Assembly (NCBI RefSeq): GCF_000422305.1
Contig: NZ_KE383816.1
Coordinates: 360,566-424,565 of the forward strand
Length of the DNA: 64,000 bases
Source: Luteimonas mephitis DSM 12574
GTDB taxonomy: Bacteria > Pseudomonadota > Gammaproteobacteria > Xanthomonadales > Xanthomonadaceae
Reading direction: 5' to 3'
Positions within the stretch are counted from its first letter, which is position 1, and every line of letters begins with the position of its first letter. Shown here piece after piece: positions 29,276-37,215 of the stretch. Under the pieces are notes generated by a model that ran no database searches, was not told the origin of the DNA, and worked only from the letters and a program-made list of their open reading frames with translations. Made by a program: the position numbers and the translations under genes.

Positions 29276-30681
29276 TCCGGCTTCGTCGGTTCCGCTACGC
29301 TCACCATGGACTTGATGACGCGTTGCGCCAGTCGCAGGGGCCGTCCGGAGGGGGTGCTTAGCGACAGCCCCTTCTTGCCGAGCTCGGCCAAACTGTTGAT
29401 TCCTGGAACCGGGAAGTCGATGACGTAACCAAGCCTTGCATGCGCCAGCTTGAGATGGCGCTGCACATCCTTGCGCTCAACGGGCTCACCGAGATCAACG
29501 AAGTTCCGCTCTGCTCCTATGCCAACCACCAGTTGCGCCGGGATGTCGCCATTCTCGTCGACGGCCCATCCGCGCAGGATCACTCGCCCAGCGTGCGCTT
29601 GTACTTCGTCCACATACCCTGCAGGAGGCGACATCTTCTTCGAAGCCGCGGGTATACGACCGTAGCCGTCGACCTCCAGGATGCTTTGATTGAACGATTC
29701 GGCGTACTCATCCATCCCGGCCATCGGAGCCATTGAAGGGGTCAACCGTTCCCACTGCAGGACCACGGGCATGTAATCCGCCAGCAAGAACTGCTCTTTT
29801 ACTTGTTCGTGGTACTTCAACGGCACAAATCCATCAAGGGCAAAATCGCCGCGACCATTCTCCGCATGCCACAACCGCACGAGGTCAGGACCGGCCTTCT
29901 CGTCGAAAACTCGCTGGATCGTCTTGTCGATCGTGAACGGCGAATAGTCTCGCGCCACCAGTTTCTTCAGCCTTGGAGACGCGTTCAACTGGCCCTTGGC
30001 TATGCGCTGGATGACGCCGTCACCCGAAACAACCGGCACCTTGGCGGGCAGGAACAGGTTAGATGCAATGCTGCTCTTGCCGTAACCTGGTGGCTGCATG
30101 AGCAAATAGGCGATCGGCCGCCTCCGCGACACATGGATGACGTGCCGCGGCACGGGATCGCCCGCCTGATCAACACTGGGTCCCATCCACTTCCACGCAT
30201 ATCCGGCCAAGGTCTGCGTGAGTTGCGCCATGCTGGGAAAGTAGCGCTCATCAATGCCGCGCTTGACCTTGACCCACTCCGCTCTTGGAGAAGATGCGAT
30301 GCCCAGTTCCAGGATCAACACGCCGTCCTCGGTCAATGCGCCGGCCAATCGGTGCAGTAGTGCGGCTTGATCCTCGGCGTAATGCAGCGCGGACGCCAGC
30401 AGCACCACGTCAAACGGCCCTTCGGGCAACTCGCTCCAGTCACGCAGGTGGAACTCGCAGTCAGGAAACCGGTGCCGCGCCCGCGCAAGGAACGCCGCGG
30501 AGCGGTCGAGGCCAACCGATCGGCTGGCTCCCGCAAACTTGGCGAAGCCGCAAAAGAACCCCTCGTTGCAGCCCACGTCGAGGAAACTGCGCCCTGCAAG
30601 GTCCGGTAGCTTGAGCGCCTTGAGCTTCTCAAGCGTACGCGAGTCACCGCTGGCATCGGGAAAGGACTGGTACTGGGCCAT
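29272..30681 (-). CDS. Methyltransferase / P-loop kinase-like protein with C-terminal GW.D domain
   Basis: A 469-residue protein. Residues 30-130 are a SAM methyltransferase (FLDVGCNEGFFCGF motif I). A Walker A-like loop, PPGYGKSS, is at 197-204, starting a kinase-like P-loop domain of about 140 residues. Residues 352-460 form a GW.VD domain clearly related to the Wzt C-terminus. The combination, directly after wzt, recalls WbdD, the methyltransferase/kinase that caps ABC-exported O-antigen, though here the kinase fold is of the P-loop type. Likely role: chain terminator recognised by Wzt. The start at ATG 30681 is 50 bp after the wzt stop; the frame stays open upstream. Confidence 0.75.
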   Translation of the reverse strand: MAQYQSFPDASGDSRTLEKLKALKLPDLAGRSFLDVGCNEGFFCGFAKFAGASRSVGLDRSAAFLARARHRFPDCEFHLRDWSELPEGPFDVVLLASALHYAEDQAALLHRLAGALTEDGVLILELGIASSPRAEWVKVKRGIDERYFPSMAQLTQTLAGYAWKWMGPSVDQAGDPVPRHVIHVSRRRPIAYLLMQPPGYGKSSIASNLFLPAKVPVVSGDGVIQRIAKGQLNASPRLKKLVARDYSPFTIDKTIQRVFDEKAGPDLVRLWHAENGRGDFALDGFVPLKYHEQVKEQFLLADYMPVVLQWERLTPSMAPMAGMDEYAESFNQSILEVDGYGRIPAASKKMSPPAGYVDEVQAHAGRVILRGWAVDENGDIPAQLVVGIGAERNFVDLGEPVERKDVQRHLKLAHARLGYVIDFPVPGINSLAELGKKGLSLSTPSGRPLRLAQRVIKSMVSVAEPTKPE

Positions 30682-30730
30682 GCTGCTGTGGATTTCCTTG
30701 GACTCCACCCGAAGGCGGCGGTGAAATACT

Positions 30731-31882
30731 CTACGAGGCTGGCTTGAGCTGGTTGGCCACGGAAGCCGCGATCCGCAGCGGTGTGTGGGTGTACTCGGCG
30801 GTTGCGCCAGCGAGAATGCGGGCCTCCGCAGCACCGAGTTCAGCCACGGTGATGAAGCTGGCCGGCAGCGGGACGGTCGCCAGGAATCCGCACTCGTCAT
30901 TGCTCAAGCCGAAATGGCGCTTCACGTCCGGGCGCCGGATCCGTTCGATCGTCGATGCCGCGTGCCGCTGCCCATTCAGCTGCAGCGCCAAGCCTGAAGG
31001 AACCGCTCCTTCGGTATCAACAAACCATCCACGGATCACGCACGCATCACGCTCCACGGCAATCGCCTCGACGGCACCGAAGATCTGCGCCCCGCGCGAT
31101 TCGGGCATATCCAGCGACGCTTCCCCGTCAGAGCGCAGCTTGGCCAGCAGCTCGTGATAGTACTTGAGCGACGCTGTGATATCCCCGGAGAACATGAGCC
31201 GGCCGCGCTCCAGGACGATGCCGCGGTTGCAGATGTCGCGCAGCAAACCGGTGCTGTGGCTGGCCAGCACGACGATCTTGCTGCCGCCCACGCGGCTCTG
31301 CATCCGCTCCTTGGCCTTGCGCATGAAATCGGCATCGCCCGCACCGACCCATTCGTCCATCATGATGATGTCGTGCTGCACGGACGTGGAGATCGCAAAT
31401 CCCAAGCGCATCTTCTGCCCGGACGACAGCGTGCGTAGGCGATGGTTGACCTTTTCACGCAACCCGGAGAACTCGAGGATCTGGTCGATCTGGCCTCTGA
31501 GGAATGCCGCGCTGAGCCCCATCGCGATACCTCGCAGGTAGACGTTCTCCCGCACCGTCGCTTCGCCGTTGAAGCCTAGCGAGATGTTCAGCAGCGCCTG
31601 GCAGCTTCCATCGACCACCAGCCGGCCTTCACTGGGCTGGTAGACCCGGTTCAGCACGCGCAGCAGGGTGGACTTGCCGGCGCCATTGCGTCCGAGGATG
31701 GCCAGCCGATCTCCCTCCCGGAGTTCGAAGCTGATGTTGTCGAGCAGACGAAGCAACTGGCGCTTGGGTGGATCGAATGCCGCGCCGAAGAACAGTCCAC
31801 CCCAGCCCGATGAAGTCCGCTCGCGTTGGAGGAACGCGGGGACATCCAGGCTGAGACCGTCGACCAGTACGTGTGCGGTCAT
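30731..31882 (-). CDS. wzt: Polysaccharide ABC exporter ATPase (Wzt) with C-terminal GW.D domain
   Basis: A 383-residue ATPase. Walker A is GRNGAGKST at residues 64-72, the signature is LSSGQKMRLGF, Walker B is DIIMMDEW. The first 250 residues are a standard polysaccharide/polyol ABC ATPase. The C-terminal 120 residues replace or represent the Wzt carbohydrate-binding domain; they carry VIRGWFVDTEG and RRPDVKRHFG and align with the C-terminus of the next gene product. Wzt energises export of the completed chain and, in E. coli O9a, recognises its terminal cap. ATG 31882 lies two nt after the wzm stop. Confidence 0.93.
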   Translation of the reverse strand: MTAHVLVDGLSLDVPAFLQRERTSSGWGGLFFGAAFDPPKRQLLRLLDNISFELREGDRLAILGRNGAGKSTLLRVLNRVYQPSEGRLVVDGSCQALLNISLGFNGEATVRENVYLRGIAMGLSAAFLRGQIDQILEFSGLREKVNHRLRTLSSGQKMRLGFAISTSVQHDIIMMDEWVGAGDADFMRKAKERMQSRVGGSKIVVLASHSTGLLRDICNRGIVLERGRLMFSGDITASLKYYHELLAKLRSDGEASLDMPESRGAQIFGAVEAIAVERDACVIRGWFVDTEGAVPSGLALQLNGQRHAASTIERIRRPDVKRHFGLSNDECGFLATVPLPASFITVAELGAAEARILAGATAEYTHTPLRIAASVANQLKPAS

Positions 31883-31884
31883 CG

Positions 31885-32733
31885 TCAGATCCACAAGGGC
31901 ACGTAGCGGGCGTAGCGGCGGTATGCCACCGTCGCCACGGCCAACCCGACCACGGTCATGACACCTACATACCAGATCGAAGTCATCTCGACCGGTTGCC
32001 CCATGATCGGTGACCGGAAAATTTCGACGAAATGATAGAACGGATTGAACCGCATCAGCTGCGCGCGCATGCTGCCGGCCGGCATCATTTCCGGGTACCA
32101 GATGATCGGCGTCAGCAGGAACAGGAAAATCGAGACCGTGTTGAGCAACTGGCCGAAATCAGGGAATCTCGCCCCCGCCAGCGCAAAAATGGCGGCGATC
32201 CACAGCGCATTGATGTAGATCAGCACCATCACCGGGATCGACACAAGCAGCCCCTGGAGCGATATGTCGCCGAAGAGAATCAGCGCAACGGCGACCACCG
32301 GCAGGTACATGCACATGTCAAAGAACGACTTCGCCAGCGACTGCAGCAGGTAATCCGTCAATCGCATGTGCCCGTCCATGATGAACGAGACGCTGCTATG
32401 GAAAACATTCGCGCTGCCGATCACCGAGGACATCAACGTACGGAAGATCATTGCACCAAGCGCGACGTGGACGAAAAAATCCCCCGAATCCGCATCGGAC
32501 TGCATGCCGCGAAAGAATGTTCCAAGGCCAAAAACGTAGACGATGGAAGGCGCAAGCAGCCAGACGATGCCGAAACGCGACTTGCGCGCACGCACGATGA
32601 TGTCGAGCCAGCTCGACAGCGCCCAGAATTCGGGGTATCGGAAACTTTCCCGCAGTTCGCGCCAGAATGCACCGGGAGCAGCATTCGCACGCGTGCTTGC
32701 CCTGGTCGGCGCATCCAACGCGGCCCCGCTCAC
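31885..32733 (-). CDS. wzm: Polysaccharide ABC exporter permease (Wzm)
   Basis: A 282-residue ABC-2 type permease with six hydrophobic helices and the family features SRFGIVWLLAPS near the N-terminus and LTPIIWYPEMMP plus NPFYHFVEIFR in the C-terminal half. With Wzt it exports undecaprenyl-linked O-polysaccharide across the inner membrane. The GTG start overlaps the metB stop (GTGA), which ties this variable locus to the housekeeping gene at its right border. No wzx/wzy was found, so export is ABC-dependent. Confidence 0.94.
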   Translation of the reverse strand: MSGAALDAPTRASTRANAAPGAFWRELRESFRYPEFWALSSWLDIIVRARKSRFGIVWLLAPSIVYVFGLGTFFRGMQSDADSGDFFVHVALGAMIFRTLMSSVIGSANVFHSSVSFIMDGHMRLTDYLLQSLAKSFFDMCMYLPVVAVALILFGDISLQGLLVSIPVMVLIYINALWIAAIFALAGARFPDFGQLLNTVSIFLFLLTPIIWYPEMMPAGSMRAQLMRFNPFYHFVEIFRSPIMGQPVEMTSIWYVGVMTVVGLAVATVAYRRYARYVPLWI

Positions 32734-33914
32734 GACAGCGCGGCATCCAGGTCAGCGCGCAGGTCGTCCAGCGACTCCACCCCCACGCTCAACCGCACCA
32801 GTTCGTCGCCGATCCCCAGTCGCGCGCGGTTTTCGACCGGCACGCTGGCGTGGGTCATCACCGCCGGGTGGTTGACCAGGCTTTCGACGCCGCCCAGCGA
32901 TTCGGCCAGGGTGAACAGTTCGGTGCGCTCGCAGAAGCGCCTGGCAGCCTCGAAACCGCCCTTCAGGCGGATCGACAGCATGCCGCCGAAGCCGTCCATC
33001 TGCCGCTTGGCCAGCGCGTGGTGGGGGTGCGAGGCCAGGCCCGGGTAGATCACGTCCGCGACGGCCGGATGCGATGCCAGGTACTCCGCCAGCGCCTGCG
33101 TGTTCTCGCAGTGCGCCTTCATCCGCAGGTGCAGGGTCTTCAGGCCGCGCAGCGCCAGGAAGCTGTCGAACGGCCCCTGCACCGCGCCGGCCGAGTTCTG
33201 CAGGAACGCAAGCTTCTCGGCCAGCTCGGCGTTGTCGCCGACCACCAGCATGCCGCCGACCATGTCGGAATGGCCGTTGATGTACTTGGTGGCCGAATGC
33301 ATGACGATGTCGGCGCCGTGTTCCAGCGGGCGCTGCAGGATCGGCGAGGCGAAGGTGTTGTCGGCCACCATCAGCACGCCGTGCTTCCTGGCGATCGCGG
33401 AGATCGCCTTGAGGTCGACGATCTTGAGCAACGGGTTGGTCGGGGTTTCCACCCAGACCAGCTTCGTCTTCGGGCCGATCGCGGCCTCGAACGCCGCCGG
33501 GTCGGTCAGGTCGACGAAACTGAAGTCCAGGCCGGCGCTGCGCCGGCGCACGCGCTCGAACAGGCGGTAGGTGCCGCCGTAGAGGTCGTCCATGGCAATG
33601 ACGTGGTCGCCGCTGTCGAGCAGTTCCAGCGCGGTCGCGGTCGCAGCCATGCCCGAGGCGAAGGCGAAGCCGCGGCTGCCGCCTTCCAGCCCGGCCACGC
33701 AGCGCTCATAGGCGAAGCGGGTGGGGTTGTGGGTGCGCGAGTACTCGAAGCCCTGGTGCACGCCCGGACTGGACTGGGCGTAGGTGGAAGTGGCGTAGAT
33801 TGGCGGCATCACCGCGCCGGTGCTCGGGTCCGGCGCCTGTCCGGCGTGGATGGCCTTGGTACCCAGGCCCCAGTCGGGTGAGCCGGCCGGGGCCGCGCCG
33901 TGTTCGTTGTTCAT
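32730..33914 (-). CDS. metB: Cystathionine gamma-synthase/lyase family PLP enzyme
   Basis: A 394-residue Cys/Met metabolism enzyme with FEYSRTHNPTR, MDDLYGGTYRLF, the PLP-binding lysine K210 in HSATKYINGHSD, and ESLGGVESLVNHP. It acts in the transsulfuration between cysteine and homocysteine. The sequence does not separate synthase (MetB) from gamma-lyase activity; the neighbouring cbs gene favours reverse transsulfuration. In xanthomonads this gene is the conserved right border of the LPS locus. A TAGAAT -10-like element lies upstream on the minus strand (complement of 33947-33952). Confidence 0.93.
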   Translation of the reverse strand: MNNEHGAAPAGSPDWGLGTKAIHAGQAPDPSTGAVMPPIYATSTYAQSSPGVHQGFEYSRTHNPTRFAYERCVAGLEGGSRGFAFASGMAATATALELLDSGDHVIAMDDLYGGTYRLFERVRRRSAGLDFSFVDLTDPAAFEAAIGPKTKLVWVETPTNPLLKIVDLKAISAIARKHGVLMVADNTFASPILQRPLEHGADIVMHSATKYINGHSDMVGGMLVVGDNAELAEKLAFLQNSAGAVQGPFDSFLALRGLKTLHLRMKAHCENTQALAEYLASHPAVADVIYPGLASHPHHALAKRQMDGFGGMLSIRLKGGFEAARRFCERTELFTLAESLGGVESLVNHPAVMTHASVPVENRARLGIGDELVRLSVGVESLDDLRADLDAALS

Positions 33915-34001
33915 GAAAGCCGCCAGTTCAGCCGATGCAGCCGGTCATTCTAGCATCGGCAGGGGCAGGCCCTCCCCCTGCGGCGGGCCCGCCGGCCCGG
34001 C

Positions 34002-35378
34002 TTACTGAACGCGCCGGCGCAGGTAGTTCAGCAGGTCGATCCGGGTGATCAGGCCAAGGAAACGGTCGCCATCCATCACGATCGCCACCTGGCCGCGGTC
34101 GAACACGGGCAGCAGGGCCTCGATCGGCGATTTCACGTCGATGACTTCCAGCTTGCTGACCATCGCGGTGCCCACGGTGTCGCGGAACCGGGCCTCGTCG
34201 CCGTAGACGTGCAGCAGCACGTCGGATTCGTCGAGGATGCCGACGATGCGGTCGCCGTCCATCACCGGCAGCTGCGAGATCTCGTACAGCTTCATCCGCT
34301 GGTAGGCGGTGACCAGCAGGTCGCCCGGGCCGACCACCACGGTGTCGCGCTGCGAGTACGGGCGCAGGATCAGGTCGCGCAGGTCGCCAGTGGGCTGGCG
34401 CTCGAGGAAGCCGTTGTCGAGCATCCAGTAGTCGTTGTAGAGCTTCGACAGGTACTTGTTGCCGGTGTCGCAGACGAACAGCAGCACCTTCTTCGGCGTC
34501 GCCTGCTCGCGGCAGTACTTGAGCGCCGCGGCCAGCAGGGTGCCGGTGGAGGAACCGCCGAGGATGCCCTCGGCCTGCAGCAGTTCGCGGGCGGCGAGGA
34601 AGCTCTCCTTGTCGCTGATCGCGTAAGCCTTTTTCACCCGCGAGAAATCCGAGATCGTCGGCAGGAAGTCCTCGCCGATGCCCTCCACCATCCAGCTCGC
34701 GGACTTGTCGCTCAGCGTGCCCTCGTTGATGTATTCGGCCAGGATCGAGCCGACCGGGTCGGCAAGGATCATCTCCACGCCTGGCGCGTGCTGCGCGAAG
34801 CAGCGCGACAGCCCGGTCATGGTGCCGGAACTGCCGCAACCGAACACCACCGCGTCCACGCCGCCAACTTCCGCCATCTGCCGCAGGATTTCCGGGCCAG
34901 TGCCGTGCTCGTGCGCAGCCGGGTTGTCGGGATTGCCGAACTGGTTGATGAAATAGGCGCCGGGGGTTTCGCGCGCGATGCGCTCGGCCAGGTCCTGGTA
35001 GTAGTCCGGATGGCCCTTGGCGACGTCCGAGCGGGTCAGTACCACCTCGGCGCCCATCGCCTTGAGGTTGAAGATCTTCTCGCGGCTCATCTTGTCCGGC
35101 ACCACGAGGATCAGCCGGTAGCCCTTCTGCTGCGCCACCAGCGCCAAGCCGATGCCGGTGTTGCCCGCCGTGCCCTCCACCAGCGTGTCGCCGGGCTTGA
35201 TGTCGCCGCGCTTCTCGGCGGCCTCGATCATGCTCATGCCGATGCGGTCCTTGATCGAACCGCCGGGGTTCTGGTTCTCGAGCTTCAGGTACAGCTCGCA
35301 CACGCCGGTGTTCAGGCGCTGGGCCTTGACGATGGGCGTGTCGGCGATGAGTTCGAGGACGGAAGCGTGGATCGACAT
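34002..35378 (-). CDS. cbs: Cystathionine beta-synthase with two CBS domains
   Basis: A 458-residue protein. The N-terminal 320 residues are the PLP fold-type II core with lysine K43 in GGSIKDRIG, EGTAGNTGIGLAL and GCGSSGTMTGL. The C-terminal 130 residues are a CBS-domain pair (YEISQLPVMDGDRIVGILDE; VAIVMDGDRFLGLITRIDL), which in this family can bind adenosyl compounds and regulate activity. It condenses serine and homocysteine to cystathionine, the substrate of the metB-like enzyme encoded 87 bp downstream. A plausible promoter lies 25-60 bp upstream. Confidence 0.94.
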   Translation of the reverse strand: MSIHASVLELIADTPIVKAQRLNTGVCELYLKLENQNPGGSIKDRIGMSMIEAAEKRGDIKPGDTLVEGTAGNTGIGLALVAQQKGYRLILVVPDKMSREKIFNLKAMGAEVVLTRSDVAKGHPDYYQDLAERIARETPGAYFINQFGNPDNPAAHEHGTGPEILRQMAEVGGVDAVVFGCGSSGTMTGLSRCFAQHAPGVEMILADPVGSILAEYINEGTLSDKSASWMVEGIGEDFLPTISDFSRVKKAYAISDKESFLAARELLQAEGILGGSSTGTLLAAALKYCREQATPKKVLLFVCDTGNKYLSKLYNDYWMLDNGFLERQPTGDLRDLILRPYSQRDTVVVGPGDLLVTAYQRMKLYEISQLPVMDGDRIVGILDESDVLLHVYGDEARFRDTVGTAMVSKLEVIDVKSPIEALLPVFDRGQVAIVMDGDRFLGLITRIDLLNYLRRRVQ

Positions 35379-35408
35379 GTTGCGCTCGCGGAAAAGGCAC
35401 GGAGCGCG

Positions 35409-35436
35409 ATTATTGCATCGTCCCGGGACCTGTCAG
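35409..35436 (-). promoter_or_regulatory. Candidate sigma-70 promoter of cbs
   Basis: On the minus strand CTGACA (complement of 35431-35436) and AATAAT (complement of 35409-35414) are spaced by 16 bp. The predicted start site falls about 25 nt before the cbs ATG at 35378. Confidence 0.5.
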
Positions 35437-35523
35437 GGCCGGTGGCCGGAAGGCCCGGGAGCTCGCGGACGACGACGACCGACGAGGATGGCCGCCGCCG
35501 CCCGCGAATGAGGCGTGTCTACG

Positions 35524-35742
35524 TCAGTTCTGCAGGGACTCGAACAGGCGCGAAAGGCGATCCTTGGCGGCCAGCTTCTCCCGCTTCATCTGCAACAAGG
35601 TGCTGTCATCCATGGGAAGCACGCCGAGTTCGGCGTCGAGGACCTTCTTGTCGAGTTCCTTGTGGTGGTGATAGAGCTGGCGGAATTCCGGATTCGCCTT
35701 GAACAGAGCGTCGAGTTCGGATTGCGGTTGCCCTTCAAACAT
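35524..35742 (-). CDS. DUF465 family protein (YdcH-like)
   Basis: A 72-residue, highly charged helical protein: residues 9-65 form the DUF465 helical hairpin (ELDALFKANPEFRQLYHHHK and MKREKLAAKDRLSRLFESL). The start at 35742 is fixed by a strong Shine-Dalgarno AAGGAGG six nt upstream; the frame is open further but the added residues are noncoding in style. DUF465 proteins are common, small and of unknown function. A minus-strand terminator lies 20 bp upstream of the start, between this gene and a candidate noncoding RNA. Confidence 0.85.
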   Translation of the reverse strand: MFEGQPQSELDALFKANPEFRQLYHHHKELDKKVLDAELGVLPMDDSTLLQMKREKLAAKDRLSRLFESLQN

Positions 35743-35761
35743 GGAAGCCTCCTTCAGCACG

Positions 35762-35798
35762 AAAAACGAACGCCCCGGGCTTCTGGCACGGGGCGTTC
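35762..35798 (-). terminator. Intrinsic terminator upstream of DUF465 gene
   Basis: On the minus strand GAACGCCCCG and CGGGGCGTTC form a perfect 10-bp stem (35789-35798 with 35768-35777, 11-nt loop), followed by G and TTTTT (complement of 35762-35766). It ends transcripts coming from higher coordinates before they reach the DUF465 gene. Confidence 0.8.
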
Positions 35799-36100
35799 CG
35801 GGGATCATCGAGCAGGGCGAAAGGCGCGGGCACCTTCTTTGGGGCACCGGGCCGGAGACCACTTCCGGCGTCGGGTTCCCCTGGATGGTGCGGCTGGATC
35901 ATTTCGTCGCGGCTCTGGGTCAGCCAAGCGGCCTTGATCGGAGTGATCGGCCCCTTGGGTACTCGACCCTACTCCCCGAATCCGGGGGCGGCAAGCGTAT
36001 GGCGCAAACATCTGATTCCCCTGGGGCCGACCCTGGGTTCAATGCCGGAAACTGCGCACCGGATCGCGCTCGGAAGTATCCCGCTTGCGCGCAAGCAACT
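35762..36100 (-). ncRNA. Candidate structured noncoding RNA, unknown class
   Basis: The 399-bp stretch between 35743 and 36141 has no convincing gene. On the minus strand it starts with a promoter-like pair, TTGTCG (complement of 36128-36133) and TAAAAT (complement of 36103-36108), 19 bp apart, and ends in a strong intrinsic terminator at 35798-35762. The roughly 335-nt transcript is rich in inverted repeats: TCGGCCCC/GGGGCCGA enclosing smaller GGGT/ACCC and CCCCG/CGGGG hairpins, and the palindrome GCTTGCGCGCAAGC. I could not match it to 6S RNA, tmRNA, SRP RNA or RNase P. A 55-codon frame (MIQPHHPGEPDAG...) also crosses part of it. Confidence 0.4.
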
Positions 36101-36141
36101 GAATTTTAACGAATATTTACCAGGCTCCGACAAACCGGGAC

Positions 36142-36741
36142 TTAGGGCTTGCCGCTTCCCTTTGGCGCCGGCTTCGGCGGCGCCTCCCCCATCAGCTCGG
36201 CCTCCTGCCGGGCCAGTTCGGCAGCGCGCTGGCGCGCCGCGCGCAGCTTCGCCGCCTGTCCGCTGGCGACGCTGTCGAGCGCCCCTTCGGCGTCGGCCCG
36301 CGCGGTGGCGTCGGCGTCGGCCTGCTCGCGCAGGCGCGCGGCCTCTTCGGCCTGGATCTGGGCCTGGATGCGCAGGCGTTCGGCCTCCTGGCGGGCGCGG
36401 GCGGCGTCGCGACGGCTGGCTTCGACCAGCAGTTCGCTGCGCTCGCGATCGAGGCGGTCGATTTCGCGCTGGACCACCGCAGTCTGTGCGGCGACTTCGG
36501 CGGTTTCCACCCTTGCCTGGGCCACCTTGAGCGCGACGGGACGGCGCGCCTTGTTTGCTTCGCCCAGCACCTGCACGGCCTGCCTGGCCTGCAGTCGTTC
36601 GTACGCGGCCACGCCGGTCGTGCCCGGGTCGGCATCCAGCGCCTGCAGGCGCTGCGACAGGCGCAGGACATCCGGGTTGTCGGCCGCATGCGCGAGCGGC
36701 GCGGCGAGCAGCAGCGCGGCCAGTCCGATCAGGAGCCTCAT
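36142..36741 (-). CDS. Exported coiled-coil protein
   Basis: A 199-residue protein with a Sec signal peptide (MRLLIGLAALLLAAPLAHAA) and a mature part that is almost all charged helix (residues 80-190, heptads rich in A, E, R, Q), ending in a Pro/Lys tail. Such a coil in the periplasm may bridge the envelope. It overlaps the stop of the upstream DUF4398 lipoprotein gene (ATGA). In many proteobacteria DUF4398 is linked to an OmpA-type peptidoglycan-binding domain; none is seen here. Function unknown. Confidence 0.72.
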   Translation of the reverse strand: MRLLIGLAALLLAAPLAHAADNPDVLRLSQRLQALDADPGTTGVAAYERLQARQAVQVLGEANKARRPVALKVAQARVETAEVAAQTAVVQREIDRLDRERSELLVEASRRDAARARQEAERLRIQAQIQAEEAARLREQADADATARADAEGALDSVASGQAAKLRAARQRAAELARQEAELMGEAPPKPAPKGSGKP

Positions 36742-37124
36742 TGTCCGTCCTCCATGCCCAGGCGGTCCTTGAGCTGGCTGATCTCGGCGCGGCGCTGCGC
36801 CAGTTCGGTATCGGCGACGGCCTTGCGGCTGCGCGCATGGGCCAGGTCGGCAACGGCGGCGGCCTGCACCGCCAGCTGGCGCGCGTCGTCCTGCTGCCCC
36901 TGCGCCATGGCGGCCTGGGCGAGTCCCAGCGCGCGGCGCGCCTGGGAAATCTCGTCGGCTGCGTACTGGTCCGCGTCGGCATCGCCGGCACGGGTCACTG
37001 CCTGCTGGGCGGTGGCCAGCTCGGCGGTCGGGGGCGGCAGGCTCGCGCAGGCCGTGAGCGCCAGCACGATTGCGAACATCGACACCTGCAGGGCCGATCT
37101 GATTTGTGCGAAGCTTGTGGCCAT
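36738..37124 (-). CDS. DUF4398 domain lipoprotein
   Basis: A 128-residue protein with a lipoprotein signal (VSMFAIVLALTAC, lipobox LTAC) followed by the DUF4398 pattern: PTAELATAQQAVTRAGDADA, an AAD.ISQARRALGLAQ helix and a third helix. The start was set at 37124 because residues upstream are not signal-like and run into the pilU start on the other strand. It is co-translated with the exported coiled-coil protein, and diverges from pilU. Role unknown, probably envelope-associated. Confidence 0.75.
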   Translation of the reverse strand: MATSFAQIRSALQVSMFAIVLALTACASLPPPTAELATAQQAVTRAGDADADQYAADEISQARRALGLAQAAMAQGQQDDARQLAVQAAAVADLAHARSRKAVADTELAQRRAEISQLKDRLGMEDGQ

Positions 37125-37215
37125 TGGGGGGTCGCGCTCCCGGGGATCCGCGGCCATTGTCATCAGCATCCGGCGGAATCGCAACGATTCCTCTCCCGGC
37201 AGTGGGGGTTCGCTC

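Noticed and set aside
33928-35400. 490-codon minus-strand frame overlapping cbs in another frame
   Set aside because: Arg/Pro/Gly-rich out-of-frame translation of cbs; no motif.
35762-36100. 6S RNA, tmRNA, SRP RNA or RNase P RNA
   Set aside because: No tRNA-like ends or T-arm, no SRP GGAAG/GCAGCC tetraloop region, no RNase P core, and no convincing 6S central bubble.
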